Shown piece by piece: positions 1 through 11,040 of a stretch of DNA of 64,000 nt (positions within the stretch are counted from its first letter, which is position 1; each line of letters begins with the position of its first letter). This stretch comes from Doryteuthis pealeii (Eukaryota; Mollusca; Cephalopoda; Myopsida; Loliginidae), in assembly GCA_023376005.1 (NCBI GenBank), contig CM042160.1, positions 89,032,980-89,096,979 on the forward strand. The letters run 5' to 3'. The position numbers and the translations under genes are program-made. The notes under the pieces were generated by a model that did not search any database, was not told where the DNA came from, and saw only the letters and a list, made by a program, of their open reading frames with translations.

Positions 1-232
1 AAAAGGAATTATTTGTAAAAGGGAGGATTTGAAAAAAGAATGATTTGAAAAATGAATTATTTGAAAAAAGAATGATTTGAAAAAATTATTTGTAAAAGGG
101 AGGATTTGAAAAAAAAATGATTTGAAAAAGGAATTATTTGTCAAAAGAATGATTTAAACAAAGAATTATTTGTAAAAGGAATTATTTGTAAAAGGGAGGA
201 TTTGAAAAAAAAATGATTTGGAAAAGAATAAT
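1..232. repeat. AT-rich imperfect tandem repeat
   Basis: Alternating blocks of the types GAATTATTTGTAAAA, GGGAGGATTTGAAAA and AATGATTTGAAAA recur about every 40-50 bases from the window edge to about 232. The array probably starts before the window. No coding content seen. Confidence 0.8.
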
Positions 233-289
233 TCAAACACCCCCACCAAATATGACAAATATGACTACTGATAAACAATCATTATGATC

Positions 290-425
290 TTATTAAGTAA
301 ATATTCATCTATGGTAACAAGGTGACCCAATATTGCCCAGAACAAAATGACCCATTTCTGATTCAAATTGAATACAATTTATATCTTGATTTGGTATCTA
401 TCTTTTTTCTTTCTTTATTAGGATG
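290..425 (+). repeat. Duplicated intron end without its exon
   Basis: This stretch closely matches 725-861, the end of the intron just before the P450 exon at 862, including the block GCCCAGAACAAAATGACCCA and the polypyrimidine tract. The copy ends in TTATTAG followed by non-coding sequence, so it is a duplicated acceptor region lacking the exon. 430-724 between the copies holds nothing recognised. Confidence 0.7.
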
Positions 426-861
426 AATTTAAAAAAATACCATTCATTATGTTTAGTCAGGTCTGGTTTTTAAGATGTGCTTTAATACTTTACAACAAAT
501 TGTATATAATTATAACACTTATTCAAAAGTCTGTGGACTCTACTTGTCATAAATAAATAGAGTTATAATACTGTTCTATACATTTCAAGTTAGAGCTTGT
601 ATCTTAAAAATTTGATCTGATTAGAAAAAATGTGTATGATTTTTGGATTCAACGTAAAAAAAACTGCCTTAAAATCAATTATCATATATTCGACCTTGTA
701 AACATCACAGGCCAGTGTAATCATTATAATCCTAAGTAGATATTTATTGATGGTGGTAAGGTGACCCGATATTGCCCAGAACAAAATGACCCATTTCCGA
801 TGCAAATTGAATACAATTTATATCTTGATTTGGTATTTATCTTTTTTCTTTCTTTTTCTAG

Positions 862-950
862 GAATCTCCAAATTATGACAACATACAGAAACTGACTTAC
901 CTTGACATGTGTTTGGATGAGACGTTAAGGATGTATCCGATTGGGTTTAT
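862..950 (+). CDS. Cytochrome P450 (CYP3-clan-like), helix K exon
   Basis: Internal exon of 89 nt with a strong acceptor (pyrimidine run then CTAG) and donor GTAAGA. It translates to 29 codons plus two bases, ending in YLDMCLDETLRMYPIGF. ETLR is the ExxR motif of helix K, which stabilises the P450 core; the wording around it (YLDM..ETLR.(Y/F)PI) is typical of animal CYP3A-like enzymes. The two-base overhang AT joins in frame to the exon at 5887. Earlier exons (N-terminal anchor, helix I) lie before the window. As a family, these are ER-membrane heme monooxygenases acting on lipophilic substrates; the substrate cannot be inferred. Gene intactness is unproven because the last exon was not found. 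Confidence 0.85.
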
Positions 951-1030
951 GTAAGATTTATCCAATAGTTGTATTTGATATCTCTAAATTATCATTAAAA
1001 TGGAAATATGACCAGCGAATATTATGAATA

Positions 1031-1659
1031 CTAGCAAATATATGCACCCTCCGGGTGCAAGTATTTAAATTTTAATGTAATAAAATATGTTAACTTAAAA
1101 AGGCTAATAAAACTAAATAAGATGCCGATAAAAAGATTTGAAACAGAGAGGGAACAACTAAAACTTGCTTTTTCTTCACTCCCGTCTTTCATTGCTAAAT
1201 TTTCATAATTTAACTATTTAGTTAAATTAGGATAAAGAGTAAAGAATAGAATTAGTAATAAAGTAAAGAATAGAATTACAGTTAATATTGTTAATGGATT
1301 TCTTTTAAGATATTATTCCCGTGACTTTTTATAATATTCATTAAGATAAAACCAAATAATTAAAAATAAATAATACTAAGCACATATTTATTAAAATCAA
1401 ATTTTTAATATCAATATGCAAATTAGCCTTCCCATTCACACTGCAAACCGCCATTTTGTTGTATATATAAATACAATTGCATGTTATTAGAATGTAGATA
1501 TGGTCAACAGTATTAATAATGTAAAACAATTTTATTAATAATTGAGGTTTAAATCAAATCATGAAGAATGTGATGTAAATAACTATGTGAATTGTGACCC
1601 GATTAGTAATATAGTTTCGGTTACAGACAGAAAAACACACAATCTCCATTATAATAAGA
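1031..1659 (-). mobile_element. Non-autonomous Helitron-like element
   Basis: Read on the minus strand the element begins TCTTATTATAATGGAGATTG and ends with a short hairpin (ACCC..GGGT) followed by CTAG, inserted between A and T, as Helitrons do. No Rep/helicase coding seen. Its 5' part is related to 11372-11585, its 3' end to 32370 onward. It sits in the P450 intron. Confidence 0.6.
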
Positions 1660-1803
1660 TAGGCAAGAATATGTGCCCTCCGAGCGTAGGTATTTAAGTT
1701 TTAATCTAATGAAATCTATTAAATCAGAAAGACTAACGAAATCAATAAAAAGATTACATTTATTTTAATTATATTTTAATTGGTTTCTATATAAAATTAA
1801 CAA
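1660..1803 (-). mobile_element. Helitron-like 3' end fragment
   Basis: A second, more degenerate copy of the same 3'-terminal sequence (hairpin GCCCTCCGAGCG region, then TATTTAAGTTTTAAT) abuts the previous element. It includes the uninterrupted site TTTTAATTGGTTTCTATA near 1770-1790, which is interrupted in the related copy near 32.5 kb. Confidence 0.5.
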
Positions 1804-1804
1804 G

Positions 1805-1916
1805 GTTACCAAGAGAATGTAAGAAATATTGTATTATAAAAGGGGTGAAAATTCCAAAGAATTTGGGAATTTTGGTTTCCTTTATGGTTTTACATTATGG
1901 TTCGAGATTCGGGACT
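1805..1916 (+). pseudogene. Truncated second copy of a P450 exon
   Basis: Bases 1805-1916 repeat the first 110 or so bases of the P450 exon at 5887-6024, starting after an AG acceptor (AACAAG) and keeping the same phase. The shared core IKGVKIPK is followed by diverged residues, and similarity stops at GGGACT, where the 21-bp minisatellite begins. No stop codon interrupts the copy and the frame continues through the minisatellite to a stop near 2597. The meander end (WTDPEKFDPER in the intact exon) is missing, so an mRNA using it would lack a normal heme-binding domain. A dead duplicate is likeliest; an alternative terminal exon is possible but unsupported. Confidence 0.7.
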
Positions 1917-3905
1917 TCTCCCTTCCAAGACACTAGTTCTCCCTTGTCAGACATTAGTTCTCTCTTGCAAGACACTAGCTCACCCTTGTCAGACACCAGC
2001 TCTCCCTTGCAAGACACCAGTTCCCCCTTGCAAGACACTAGCTCTCCCTTGCAAGACACTAGTTCTCCCTTCTCAGAAACTAGTTCTCTCTTGCAAAACA
2101 CTAGTTCACCCTTGCAAGACACCAGTTCCCCCTTGCAAGACACTAGCTCACCCTTGCAAGACACCAGCTCTCCCTTGCAAGACACCAGTTCCCCCTTGCA
2201 AGACACTAGCTCATCCTTGCAAGACACTAGTTCTCCCTTGTCAGAAACTAGTCCTCTCTTGCAAAACACTAGCTCTCCCTTGCAAGACACTAGTTCTCCC
2301 TTGCAAGACACCAGTTCCCCCTTGCAAGACACTAGCTCACCCTTGCAAGACACTAGTTCTCCCTTCTCAGAAACTAGTTCTCTCTTGCAAAACACTAGCT
2401 CACCCTTGCAAGACACTAGTTCTCCCTTGCATTCCCCCTTGCAAGACACTAGCTCACCCTTGCAAGACACCAGCTCACCCTTGCAAGACACCAGTTCCCC
2501 CTTGCAAGACACTAGTTCTCCCTTGTCAGAAACTCCTCTCTTGCAAAACACTAGCTCTCCCTTGCAAGACACTAGTTCTCCCTGCTCAGAAAACTAGTTC
2601 TCTCTTGCAAAACACTAGTTATCCCTTGTCATACACTAATTCTCTCTTGCAACACACTAGCTCTCCCTTGGAAGACTCTAGCTCACTTTTGCAAGACACC
2701 AGTTCCCCCTTGCAAAACACTAGCTCTCCCTTGCAAGACACCAGCTCTCCCTTGCAAGACACCAGTTCCCCCTTGCAAGACACTAGCTCATCCTTGCAAG
2801 ACACTAGTTCTCCCTTGTCAGAAACTAGTCCTCTCTTGCAAAACACTAGCTCTCCCTTGCAAGACACTAGTTCTCCCTTGCAAGACACCAGTTCCCCCTT
2901 GCAAGACACTAGCTCACCCTTGCAAGACACTAGTTCTCCCTTCTCAGAAACTAGTTCTCTCTTGCAAAAACACTAGCTCACCCTTGCAAGACACTAGTTC
3001 TCCCTTGCAAGACACCAGTTCCCCCTTGCAAGACACTAGCTCACCCTTGCAAGACACCAGCTCTCCCTTGCAAGACACCAGTTCCCCCTTGCAAGACACT
3101 AGTTCTCCCTTGTCAGAAACTAGTCCTCTCTTGCAAAACACTAGCTCTCCCTTGCAAGACACTAGTTCTCCCTGCTCAGAAACTAGTTCTCTCTTGCAAA
3201 ACACTAGTTATCCCTTGTCATACACTAATTCTCTCTTGCAACACACTAGCTCTCCCTTGGAAGACTCTAGCTCACTTTTGCAAGACACCAGTTCCCCCTT
3301 GCAAAACACTAGCTCTCCCTTGCAAGACACCAGCTCTCCCTTGCAAGACACCAGTTCCGCCTTGCAAGACACTAGCTCACCCTTGCAAGACACTAGTTCT
3401 CCCTTGCAACACACTAGCTCTCCCTTGGAAGACTCTAGCTTACTTTTGCAAGACACCAGTTCCCCCTTGCAACACACTAGTTTCCCTTGTCCGACACTAG
3501 CTCACTCTTCCAAGACACTAGCTCTCCCTTGCAAGACACCAGTTCTCCCTTGCAAGACACCAGTTCCCCCTTGCAAAACACTAGTTCTCTCTTGGAAGAC
3601 GCTAGCCCTCTCTTTCAAAACACTTGCTCTCCCTTGAAAGACACTATCCCTGTCTTGCAAAACACTAGCTCTCCCTTTGAAGACACTAGCTAACCATTGC
3701 AAGATACTACTTCTCCCTTGCAACATACAAGTTCTCCCTTGAAAAACACAATCTCTCCCTTACAAGACTCTAGCCCACCCTCGCAATATACATGTTTTCA
3801 CTTGAAAAACACTAGCTCACCCTTGCAAGACACTAGTTTACTTTCTCCAGACACTAACTCATCATCGCAACATACAAGTTCTATCTTGCAATACACTAGA
3901 TCTTG
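1917..3905. repeat. 21-bp minisatellite (TCTCCCTTGCAAGACACTAGT type)
   Basis: About 90 copies of a 21-bp unit related to CTCCCTTGCAAGACACTAG with variants (GTCAGAAACT, CTCAGAAACT, GAAGACTCTAG). A segment of about 590 bp recurs (around 2583 and 3174), showing higher-order duplication. Because the unit is a multiple of three and lacks stops in several frames, it gives long open frames on both strands (SPLQDTS, CKTLALP and CKGELVS repeats) that need not be genes. It decays after about 3640. Confidence 0.95.
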
Positions 3906-3949
3906 GGGGACTTATTTCTATCTATGTATTTTAACTGATTGATTTAAAA

Positions 3950-4035
3950 TCAGATTAGTTTGTTTGTTTGTTTATTGATTTTAACGGCATATCAACCCGT
4001 CTGGGGTTATGTCATGCCTAACCGTTAGGAAGTTA
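3950..4035 (+). repeat. Fragment of dispersed repeat R1 head
   Basis: TTTAACGGCATATCAACC and a following GGTTATGTCATGCC resemble the beginning of the dispersed repeat seen complete at 15025 and 21095. Short and degenerate. Confidence 0.4.
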
Positions 4036-4213
4036 TACATATCGTGTATTTATATTTATACTTTTTAGTAATTGGTTTTAAAAATGTGTTAGCATTATTA
4101 GGGATTATGTTGTATGATATTGATTTGTTTCATGCCTATATTCTATGGTATAATTTTATTTCCCTCAAAAAAGGACAGAATGTCCTCCATGTTGACATTT
4201 TCAAACAGATCTT

Positions 4214-4681
4214 TCAGATTGTTTGCTTTAAAATAACGGTTTCTGATATGAGCAAAAAACCTGCATTCCATGAATAGTGTTTAACTGTCAAAGGTGTTTG
4301 ACATGTTCCACATTGTGGTTGTTGTTCTTGTTTGAGTATATTGGAGTGCGTTAGTCTTGTATGACCAATGCGTAATCGGGATACAATGAGTTGTTCCTTT
4401 CTAGACTTCCTTAAAGTTGGTCTCCAGCCTCCCAAAGTGGGTTCGATTAGGAAGAGTTTATTGTGGATGTTGTTATTCCAGTGTTGTTGCCATTTTGTAT
4501 GAAGGAATCTATCAATTTTAGGTTTCAAATTAATATATGGTATCTTTAAATTGTTGGGGATCCAATCTAGAGCCGATTTAGCTGAGGAGTCGTCCCTTTC
4601 ATTCCCCCTCACTCCTATATGACTTGGGATCCACCATATCATAATCTGCTTCGAGTTAGACATTGTGTCTAAGCTATTCAT
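4214..4681 (-). pseudogene. Non-LTR retrotransposon fragment: RNase H and C-terminus
   Basis: An open frame of 155 codons contains WWIPSHIGVRGNERDDSSAK, the hallmark end of the RNase H domain in Jockey/I-like LINEs (VPSHxGxxGNExAD), followed by a C-terminal region with RLRIGHTRLTH and a partial zinc-knuckle CGTCQTPLTVKH. The reverse transcriptase and endonuclease are absent, so this is a 5'-truncated, dead insertion in the P450 intron. The residues after the knuckle diverge, suggesting a frameshift near the end. The exact LINE clade needs a database comparison. Confidence 0.85.
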
Positions 4682-4724
4682 GAGCTTAATGATGAGAGTG
4701 TTTTCCAGTTTTTTTAATTTCTTA

Positions 4725-5838
4725 ATGATAGTAGGACAGAGAGCGAGTCTGAAAAGATGATATTTTTTTTAGGTTATTTTCATGTTTTTGATTCCACTTA
4801 ACCCTTTTAATGGGTTTTTAATGAGTTTTTAATGGGTTTTTTTTAATTTTAAATGATAGTAGGACAGAGAGCGAGTCTGAGAAGATGATATATTTTTTGA
4901 GGTTATTTTCATGTTTTTGATTCCACTTAACCCTTTTAATGGGGTTTTTAATGAGTTTTAATGGGTTTTTTTTAAATTTTAAATGATAGTAGGACAGAGA
5001 GCGAGTCTGAGAAGATGATATATTTTTTGAGGTTATTTTCATGTTTTTGATTCCACTTAACCCTTTTAATGGGTTTTTAATGAGTTTTTAATGGGTTTTT
5101 TTTTAATTTTAAATGATAGTAGGACAGAGAGCGAGTCTGAGAAGATGATATATTTTTTGAGGTTATTTTCATGTTTTTGATTCCACTTAACCCTTTTTAA
5201 TGGGTTTTTAATGAGTTTTTAATGGGTTTTTTTTTAATTTTAAATGATAGTAGGACAGAGAGCGAGTCTGAGAAGATGATATATTTTTGAGGTTATTTTC
5301 ATGTTTTTGATTCCACTTAACCCTTTTAATGGGTTTTTAATGAGTTTTTAATGGGTTTTTTTAAATTTTAAATGATAGTAGGACAGAGAGCGAGTCTGAG
5401 AAGATGATATATTTTTTGAGGTTATTTTCATGTTTTTGATTCCACTTAACCCTTTTAATGGGTTTTTAATGAGTTTTAATGGGTTTTTTTTAAATTTTAA
5501 ATGATAGTAGGACAGAGAGCGAGTCTGAGAAGATGATATATTTTTTGGAGGTTATTTTCATGTTTTTGATTCCACTTAACCCTTTTAATGGGGTTTTAAT
5601 GAGTTTTTAATGGGTTTTTTTTAATTTTAAATGTAGTAGGACAGAGAGCGAGTCTGAGAAGATGATATATTTTTTGAGGTTATTTTCATGTTTTTGATTC
5701 AACTTAACCCTTTTTAATGGGTTTTTAATGAGTTTTTAATGGGTTTTTTTTTTAATTTTAAATGATAGTAGGACAGAGAGCGAGTTTGAGAAGATGATAT
5801 TTTTTTTGTGGTTATTTTCATGTTTTTGATTCCACTTA

Positions 5839-5848
<10 letters not shown>
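4725..5848. repeat. Tandem repeat of about 124 bp, 9-10 copies
   Basis: Each unit carries GATAGTAGGACAGAGAGCGA, GTCTGAGAAGATGATAT, a GGTTATTTTCATG block and a run of ATGGGTTTTTAATGAG motifs. Copies differ mostly in homopolymer length. The array ends in a poly-T tract (about 5847-5881) that directly precedes the splice acceptor of the next P450 exon. Confidence 0.95.
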
Positions 5849-5882
<34 letters not shown>

Positions 5883-5886
5883 AAAG

Positions 5887-6024
5887 GTTAACAAGAGAAG
5901 CTAAGGAAGATTGTGTCATAAAAGGGGTGAAAATTCCGAAGGATTCCGCCGTTATAGTTTCCACCATGGCTTTGCATTATGATCCCAGGTACTGGACTGA
6001 TCCTGAAAAATTTGATCCTGAACG
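5887..6024 (+). CDS. Cytochrome P450 (CYP3-clan-like), K-helix to meander exon
   Basis: Exon of 138 nt from GAAAG|GTTAAC to the perfect donor CG|GTAAGT. In the phase set by the exon at 862 it reads through VIKGVKIPKDSAVIVSTMAL, then HYDPRYWTDPEKFDPER. These are the beta-strand after helix K, the conserved ALH.DP.YW segment and the PERF motif, whose final F is encoded by the next exon. The order is that of human CYP3A proteins. The acceptor lies after a very long T run contributed by the tandem array upstream. The exon is intact; a truncated second copy lies about 4 kb upstream at 1805. Confidence 0.88.
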
Positions 6025-6163
6025 GTAAGTGTCGAACTGCCGGGTTGATGATGCTTTTTACCACAAACCCTTTTTTACTTAAGAACCAGTGAACAGTATC
6101 TTTTTTCTTGATACTTTTGAAAATACCTCCCCCACAACCATGGTAGACCCTTTATTTTTCTTC

Positions 6164-6205
<42 letters not shown>

Positions 6206-6280
6206 TGCTCTATGTTTTTAATATATTGAGCACTTTTGGATTATTTACTGATGCCAATGCAATGGAAAAGTTAAAGCAGC

Positions 6281-6319
<39 letters not shown>
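6025..6319. repeat. Intron start with (ATT)n and (AT)n microsatellites
   Basis: Intron sequence containing an ATT run (about 6165-6204) and an AT run (about 6283-6319). The Helitron-like element that follows is inserted in the AT run. Confidence 0.8.
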
Positions 6320-6322
<3 letters not shown>

Positions 6323-8900
6323 AATATATAAAACAGAGATTTTGGTATGTACGTGTCGACGTATAACAAAAAAACGGGAGGTCACTCAGATTCAAAATCT
6401 TGCATACACATTGATATCGTTCTAACTAAGAAAAATTCCAAATTTGGTTATTGATTTTTACTGATTAAGGGATTTAATCGATTAATTAATCCAAAATCAC
6501 CCAATTTGCGGAACTGTCCGTATATCAGCCCCTCCTGATAATAAAATAGTGTCTCTGCCTGCTTATTGTTAAAGCGATAACAGCAGCGAAGTTTTGATTT
6601 TAATGAATTAATTTTGCAGTCTAAGCCGTTCAGCTCCGAATTTATGGCCTATTTGGTCCAGTCTTTTAATAATTTTATATCGTTAGAAAGATAAGAAAAT
6701 ACTCTTTCAAAATATGTAATTTGTGTGAGTTTTTATCAATTGAATCATATTTTACAGCGAGTTAAAAAATTAAAAAATGGCTTCGGATAGCCACGCTGCC
6801 TATGATTATTGCGATACAAGCAGTGCAGTCTATATCAGTCAGATCGGAATCTCTTACCTATTTAGGATCAAATCTTTAAAAATATTTATATCTTTAGTAA
6901 TAAGATGAAATAGTCTTTCTGAATATGTAATTTGTATGTGTTTTTATAGATTTTTTTTTTTTTACAGCGAGTTAAAAAAAAAAAAATACTCCGTATAGGC
7001 GATAATACGAATCGGAATCTCTTAGTCTTTCTGAATATGTCATTTGTATGTGTTTTTATAGATTAAATTATTTTTTACAGCGAGTTTGCCCATATTCTTA
7101 AATTGTACAGTACACTCATTTTAATTTTAATTTTTATAATGCATAAAAATTGTAGAAAATCAAAATGCACACTTTACGGTTATCATGAAAATCAGTTTAC
7201 GTCGTAAGTACGGTTACATATTTGTATAAATTAAACTAAGATTTTCATTCGAATAAAATGACTTTTAATTCTTTAATTTATTTATTAATTTTTATTGTTA
7301 GAGTTTTAAAGGGTTAAAAATAACAATAAGATTGACGAATTTCCTTAGAAACTGTTTTTCTTTTGGTTCGTTAACTAATTATTTTCTCAAACCACGATAA
7401 AAAAACAACAAAAAACAAAAACAAAGGTTACTAATACGGACAAAATCCGGTGTTTTAATCAATTATTTGTAAGACGAAATTTATTTCAAGTTTATCCGAC
7501 AATATCCAGTTATTGGAACATTTCAAAAAAAATTTATATGTAAGTACGAAAAATTGTAAGCGCTTTGTTTATCAAAATGACATGATTCGTTAGTAAAATT
7601 ACCCGAAAAGTTGATAAAACAAAACAACTAACAACCAACATTTTAAATTATTATTCAAAATACAATTTAAAATATTCCTCAGAATTTGCCTTACAAATTA
7701 AATTTTTAAGTTTTATGATTTTACTCTTTATTTGTGAAGTCAATAAACATCGCTGAGTTTTAGTGCAACTTTTTCAGTCTGAAAAATTGGCATTGTTTAA
7801 ATAGAGATTTCATAGGTGACATTTGAACTTTTATAAAAATTGATGTTTTGTAATTAATATAAATTTTGTAATAAAACTTAATTTTAACTAGGGGGGGTAG
7901 GGTTGGGGGGTAGTTTAATGGGAAAATAAATAAATAATTTGGGTTCCGTTCAAGCGGTTCCGATATGGGGGATCAATTTACTATAAACTTATACGAGGAA
8001 AATGAGCACCCGTGAATACTCAAATAATAAAGAACTTTTAAGAATTTTTTTTTACAATCTTGATAGATTGGTGTGTAATCGATAAATAATCAACTGAAGG
8101 AAAAAAAAATAGATGGGGGGTTCCAGATAATCAGGTCCACCAAAACGTTTTTAAACAATGTTTTTAAAATACTAGGTACCACCAATTTTACCCTGTGAAA
8201 TTTACCCCCCCCCCTATATTTAACACTATGAAACTTGCAGAAAAATTAATATTTTCTTGAAAAAATTTTTTCCATTTGAAAAAAAAACATTAAATAAACT
8301 CCTGATGATTTTTTTACTTTTTTCAGCTTACGGAAATAATGAAAATTATGATTGAAACCAATGTTTTCATTTTTGCACTGTAAATCAACTGAAAATTAAC
8401 GTAGCTAAAACAAGTTACGATAAGAGTTTTTTAAAAATTCTATGAAAAATCAATTAATTATTAAATAATAACAAAATATTTCCGTTTTATTCAAGATGGC
8501 CTAAACTGATCAATTGGTGGTCCCTATAATACTATCTTAGGTTTTTAGCAAAAATAGAATTGCAATACGAAGAATTTAAATTTCGATTCTCAGCTCTCTT
8601 TTTAAACTCAACATGCAATTAAGAACTAAATGTGAATTTTTGTCATGTACAAAAAATTTAAAACAATAACAAACAAATATATAAACGAATACTTTCAATT
8701 TGTTGTATAATAATATGAAATAATTTTAAACTATAAAACAGAAAATACAAATCCTGAAATATACAAATTCTCAATGATTTTAGTTTCAAGAATTATTTTC
8801 CTCTTACCCCCTCTCTAACTACTGTCTTCCACTTTCTCTCTCACTCCCTGGTGATCCAAATTTCATTTTAGTCCGGTCATGGACCGGGTACTTTAGCTAG
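6320..8900 (+). mobile_element. Non-autonomous Helitron-like element, 2.6 kb
   Basis: The 5' end is TCTAATATATAAAACAGAG. The 3' end is CTAG at 8897-8900, preceded by the hairpin CCGGTC-ATG-GACCGG and about a dozen bases. The insertion lies between A and T inside an AT microsatellite that continues on the other side. These are the defining Helitron termini (5'-TC, subterminal hairpin, CTRR-3', AT target, no duplication). No Rep or helicase frame is visible, so it cannot move itself. The part near 8170-8370 is related to 36238-36450 and 46695-46900. Confidence 0.75.
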
Positions 8901-9178
8901 TATATATATAATATATATATATTGTTGTTATAATCTATACATTTAATGGCTGATTCATTACCGCTGGTTTCAAAGCAATATATGCTTATCATCAGACAAA
9001 TCACCTTGTAAATGACATCCAAATGAATATATGTTATGAATAGTGTTCTCGCTTTATTTCACTGCGTGCCCACTTCCATTCGAATAATCTAAAAATATAT
9101 CTGTATATATGCAAAGTATATTATCTTTATTCTAAAATACAATTTTAAAATTCAAATGCACTAACCATGAGTCAATTA

Positions 9179-9189
9179 CATTTAATATA

Positions 9190-9241
<52 letters not shown>
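9179..9241. repeat. (AT)n microsatellite
   Basis: Uninterrupted TA/AT run. 8901-9178 is AT-rich intron sequence with nothing else recognised. Confidence 0.9.
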
Positions 9242-9244
<3 letters not shown>

Positions 9245-9330
9245 GATAGGATGGATGTAGTAGAATCCGACAGTATGAGGTAGGTAAAAGGATAGTGAAG
9301 TAGAAATGATAACTCAAAACAAATCTAAGA

Positions 9331-9373
9331 GTTGAAACGTTTCGTCCGATTTATACGGACATCCTCAGTCAAA
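9331..9373 (-). ncRNA. Hammerhead ribozyme-like motif
   Basis: Read on the minus strand: TTGA (stem I), CTGAGGA (core), GTCCG/CGGAC (perfect 5-bp stem II), GAAA (core), CGTT (minimal stem III and cleavage site), TCAA (stem I partner). Core and both helices match the type I hammerhead plan with an almost absent stem III, as reported in Penelope-like elements. Activity is unproven. 9374-10138 is otherwise AT-rich intron containing a near-duplicated block (9550-9680 and 9860-9990). Confidence 0.6.
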
Positions 9374-10138
9374 GATTTTTTATTGAAAGTAAAATTACGT
9401 GCGAGTACATGTTATGTGGTGAGGGTGAGTTAGTAGCGGAAGGGAAGGGAGGGAGGATAGGGGCTGACATGAATAAAGTGTGGGGATAGTTTACAGGAAG
9501 TAGAGAGAGGCTGGGAGTAGATTGACCTACCCCTGGGCCCATCTACGGTTTCAATAAATGTTTACGTAAATATTGTCCTGAATTCTTCACCGTTTTTTAC
9601 CATTACATTTTGTTGATTAGAATTCAAAACAATAAAAATACATTCCGAACAAATTTTTCTTTTTCAAAAAATTTTTCCTAAATATTTATTTATTTACTTG
9701 ATTTAATTTGCTTTGCAACTCACTTTTACCTAATCCCAATTATATACCCCGAGCTCAATGAGTGACCCAACGGTTCACATTTGTCTAGTATACATATACA
9801 ACCCTCAACTAATTGACATGCTGTTAAAATCAATCATTCTATCCATCAATCAAGAAATCTTGTTACAATAAATGTTTGCATAAATGTTGTCTTGAATTCT
9901 TCACGTTTTTTTTTTTGGGGGGGGGAGGTTGCCATTACATTTTGTTGATTACAATTCAAAACAATGAAAATGCATTCCAACCAGATTTTTTCTTTTCAAA
10001 TATTTTTTTTCTTTCTGTCCTCTTCCCTCATAAAATTCACTAATTGTTTTGAGAACCCTAATTATATTATTATACCCATAACCATATTACAGTATAAATG
10101 TTATCTTAAATTCTTCCCCATTTTTTTTGCCATTACAG

Positions 10139-10301
10139 ATTCAACGAAGAAAACAAAGCCAATCGATTACCATTCACGTATCTTCCATTTGGCGATGGGC
10201 CACGAATTTGTCCTGGAATGAGATTGGCTTCACTAGAATTCAAAATGGCCGTTATACACATGCTCAGAAAATTTCGTCTCGTTGCTTGTGACAAAACTCA
10301 A
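10139..10301 (+). CDS. Cytochrome P450 (CYP3-clan-like), heme-binding exon
   Basis: Exon of 163 nt from CATTACAG to the donor CAA|GTGAGT. The first base completes Arg of PERF; the translation then includes RLPFTYLPFGDGPRICPGMR, followed by LASLEFKMAVIHMLRKFRLV and ACDKTQ. FGDGPRICPG is the P450 signature FxxGxRxCxG with the heme-ligating cysteine, followed by helix L. All key residues are present. It ends in phase 0, so one more exon (the C-terminal beta region, PLK... in CYP3A) is expected downstream, but I could not find it before 24 kb. The same exon, in a diverged form, seeds the satellite at 61.9-64 kb. Confidence 0.92.
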
Positions 10302-10484
10302 GTGAGTCTACTTGACTTTTAATAATCATCTTCAATTTCCAATTTATTTGTTTAGATTTCACCAAAACCACTCCATACTACAAAACTACTATAAATTATA
10401 CTGTGATTATTTATACTTAGTATAAATAAATAAACTACCAATTTATTTATTTATTATTTATACTGTTGCTGACATAGTAATAAG

Positions 10485-11040
10485 GTTGGCAAAAATTTTG
10501 GACCAAATCACCAACAGGCACCCCAGGCCCAGATCAGTTTTGAAAGGAACTGAATTTTGCTTTTCACCGGTTGTCAGTAAACAAAATCAACAGCCGATAA
10601 AAAACGAAAGGCACGTTTTTATACTAAAATATTTTTTTTTATTTTAATTTAAAAAATTAATTATTTCATATTGTTGTTGTTAGCATATGTGAAAAAATTA
10701 ATTTTGAATTAAATATAAACTAATATTGTTATTTAAAAAAATAAAACTTAAAATAAAAGACAAGTTTATTTATTTTCCATGTGTCTCTACGGATAGTTAA
10801 TAAAAAAGATTTATAAAAAGTATATTATAAGGTTATAATAAGCTGCTAACCCAAACCCTAACCCCTAACCCTAACCCTATTTTAGAATAGTTTAGAATTA
10901 AAATTTGATAGCAAAATCTTTTTCGTTTTTATCGGCTGTTAATTTTGTTTACTGACAACCGGTGAAAAGTAAAATTCAGTTCCTTTCAAAACTGATCTGG
11001 GTTGGGGTGCCTCTTGGTGACTTGGTCCAAAATTTAAACT
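10485..11040. mobile_element. Foldback element, family 2, telomere-like core
   Basis: Left arm (about 10490-10610) and right arm (about 10915-11037) are inverted copies: TTTTGGACCAAATCACCAA against TTGGTGACTTGGTCCAAAA, and GACAACCGGTGAAAAG against its complement. The middle holds CCCTAACCCTAACCCTA (around 10857-10880). Same design as 20676, 29755 and 61449, with different arm sequence. Confidence 0.7.

Noticed and set aside
1895..3726. Long open frames on both strands (CKGELVS and SPLQDTS repeats) as protein-coding genes
   Set aside because: They are translations of one 21-bp minisatellite, overlap each other in several frames and have no non-repeat coding context, except the short P450 piece reported separately.
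10857..10880. Telomere end or interstitial telomere
   Set aside because: CCCTAA tracts here and elsewhere are short and always sit in the centre of inverted-repeat elements, so they are element cores, not chromosome ends.
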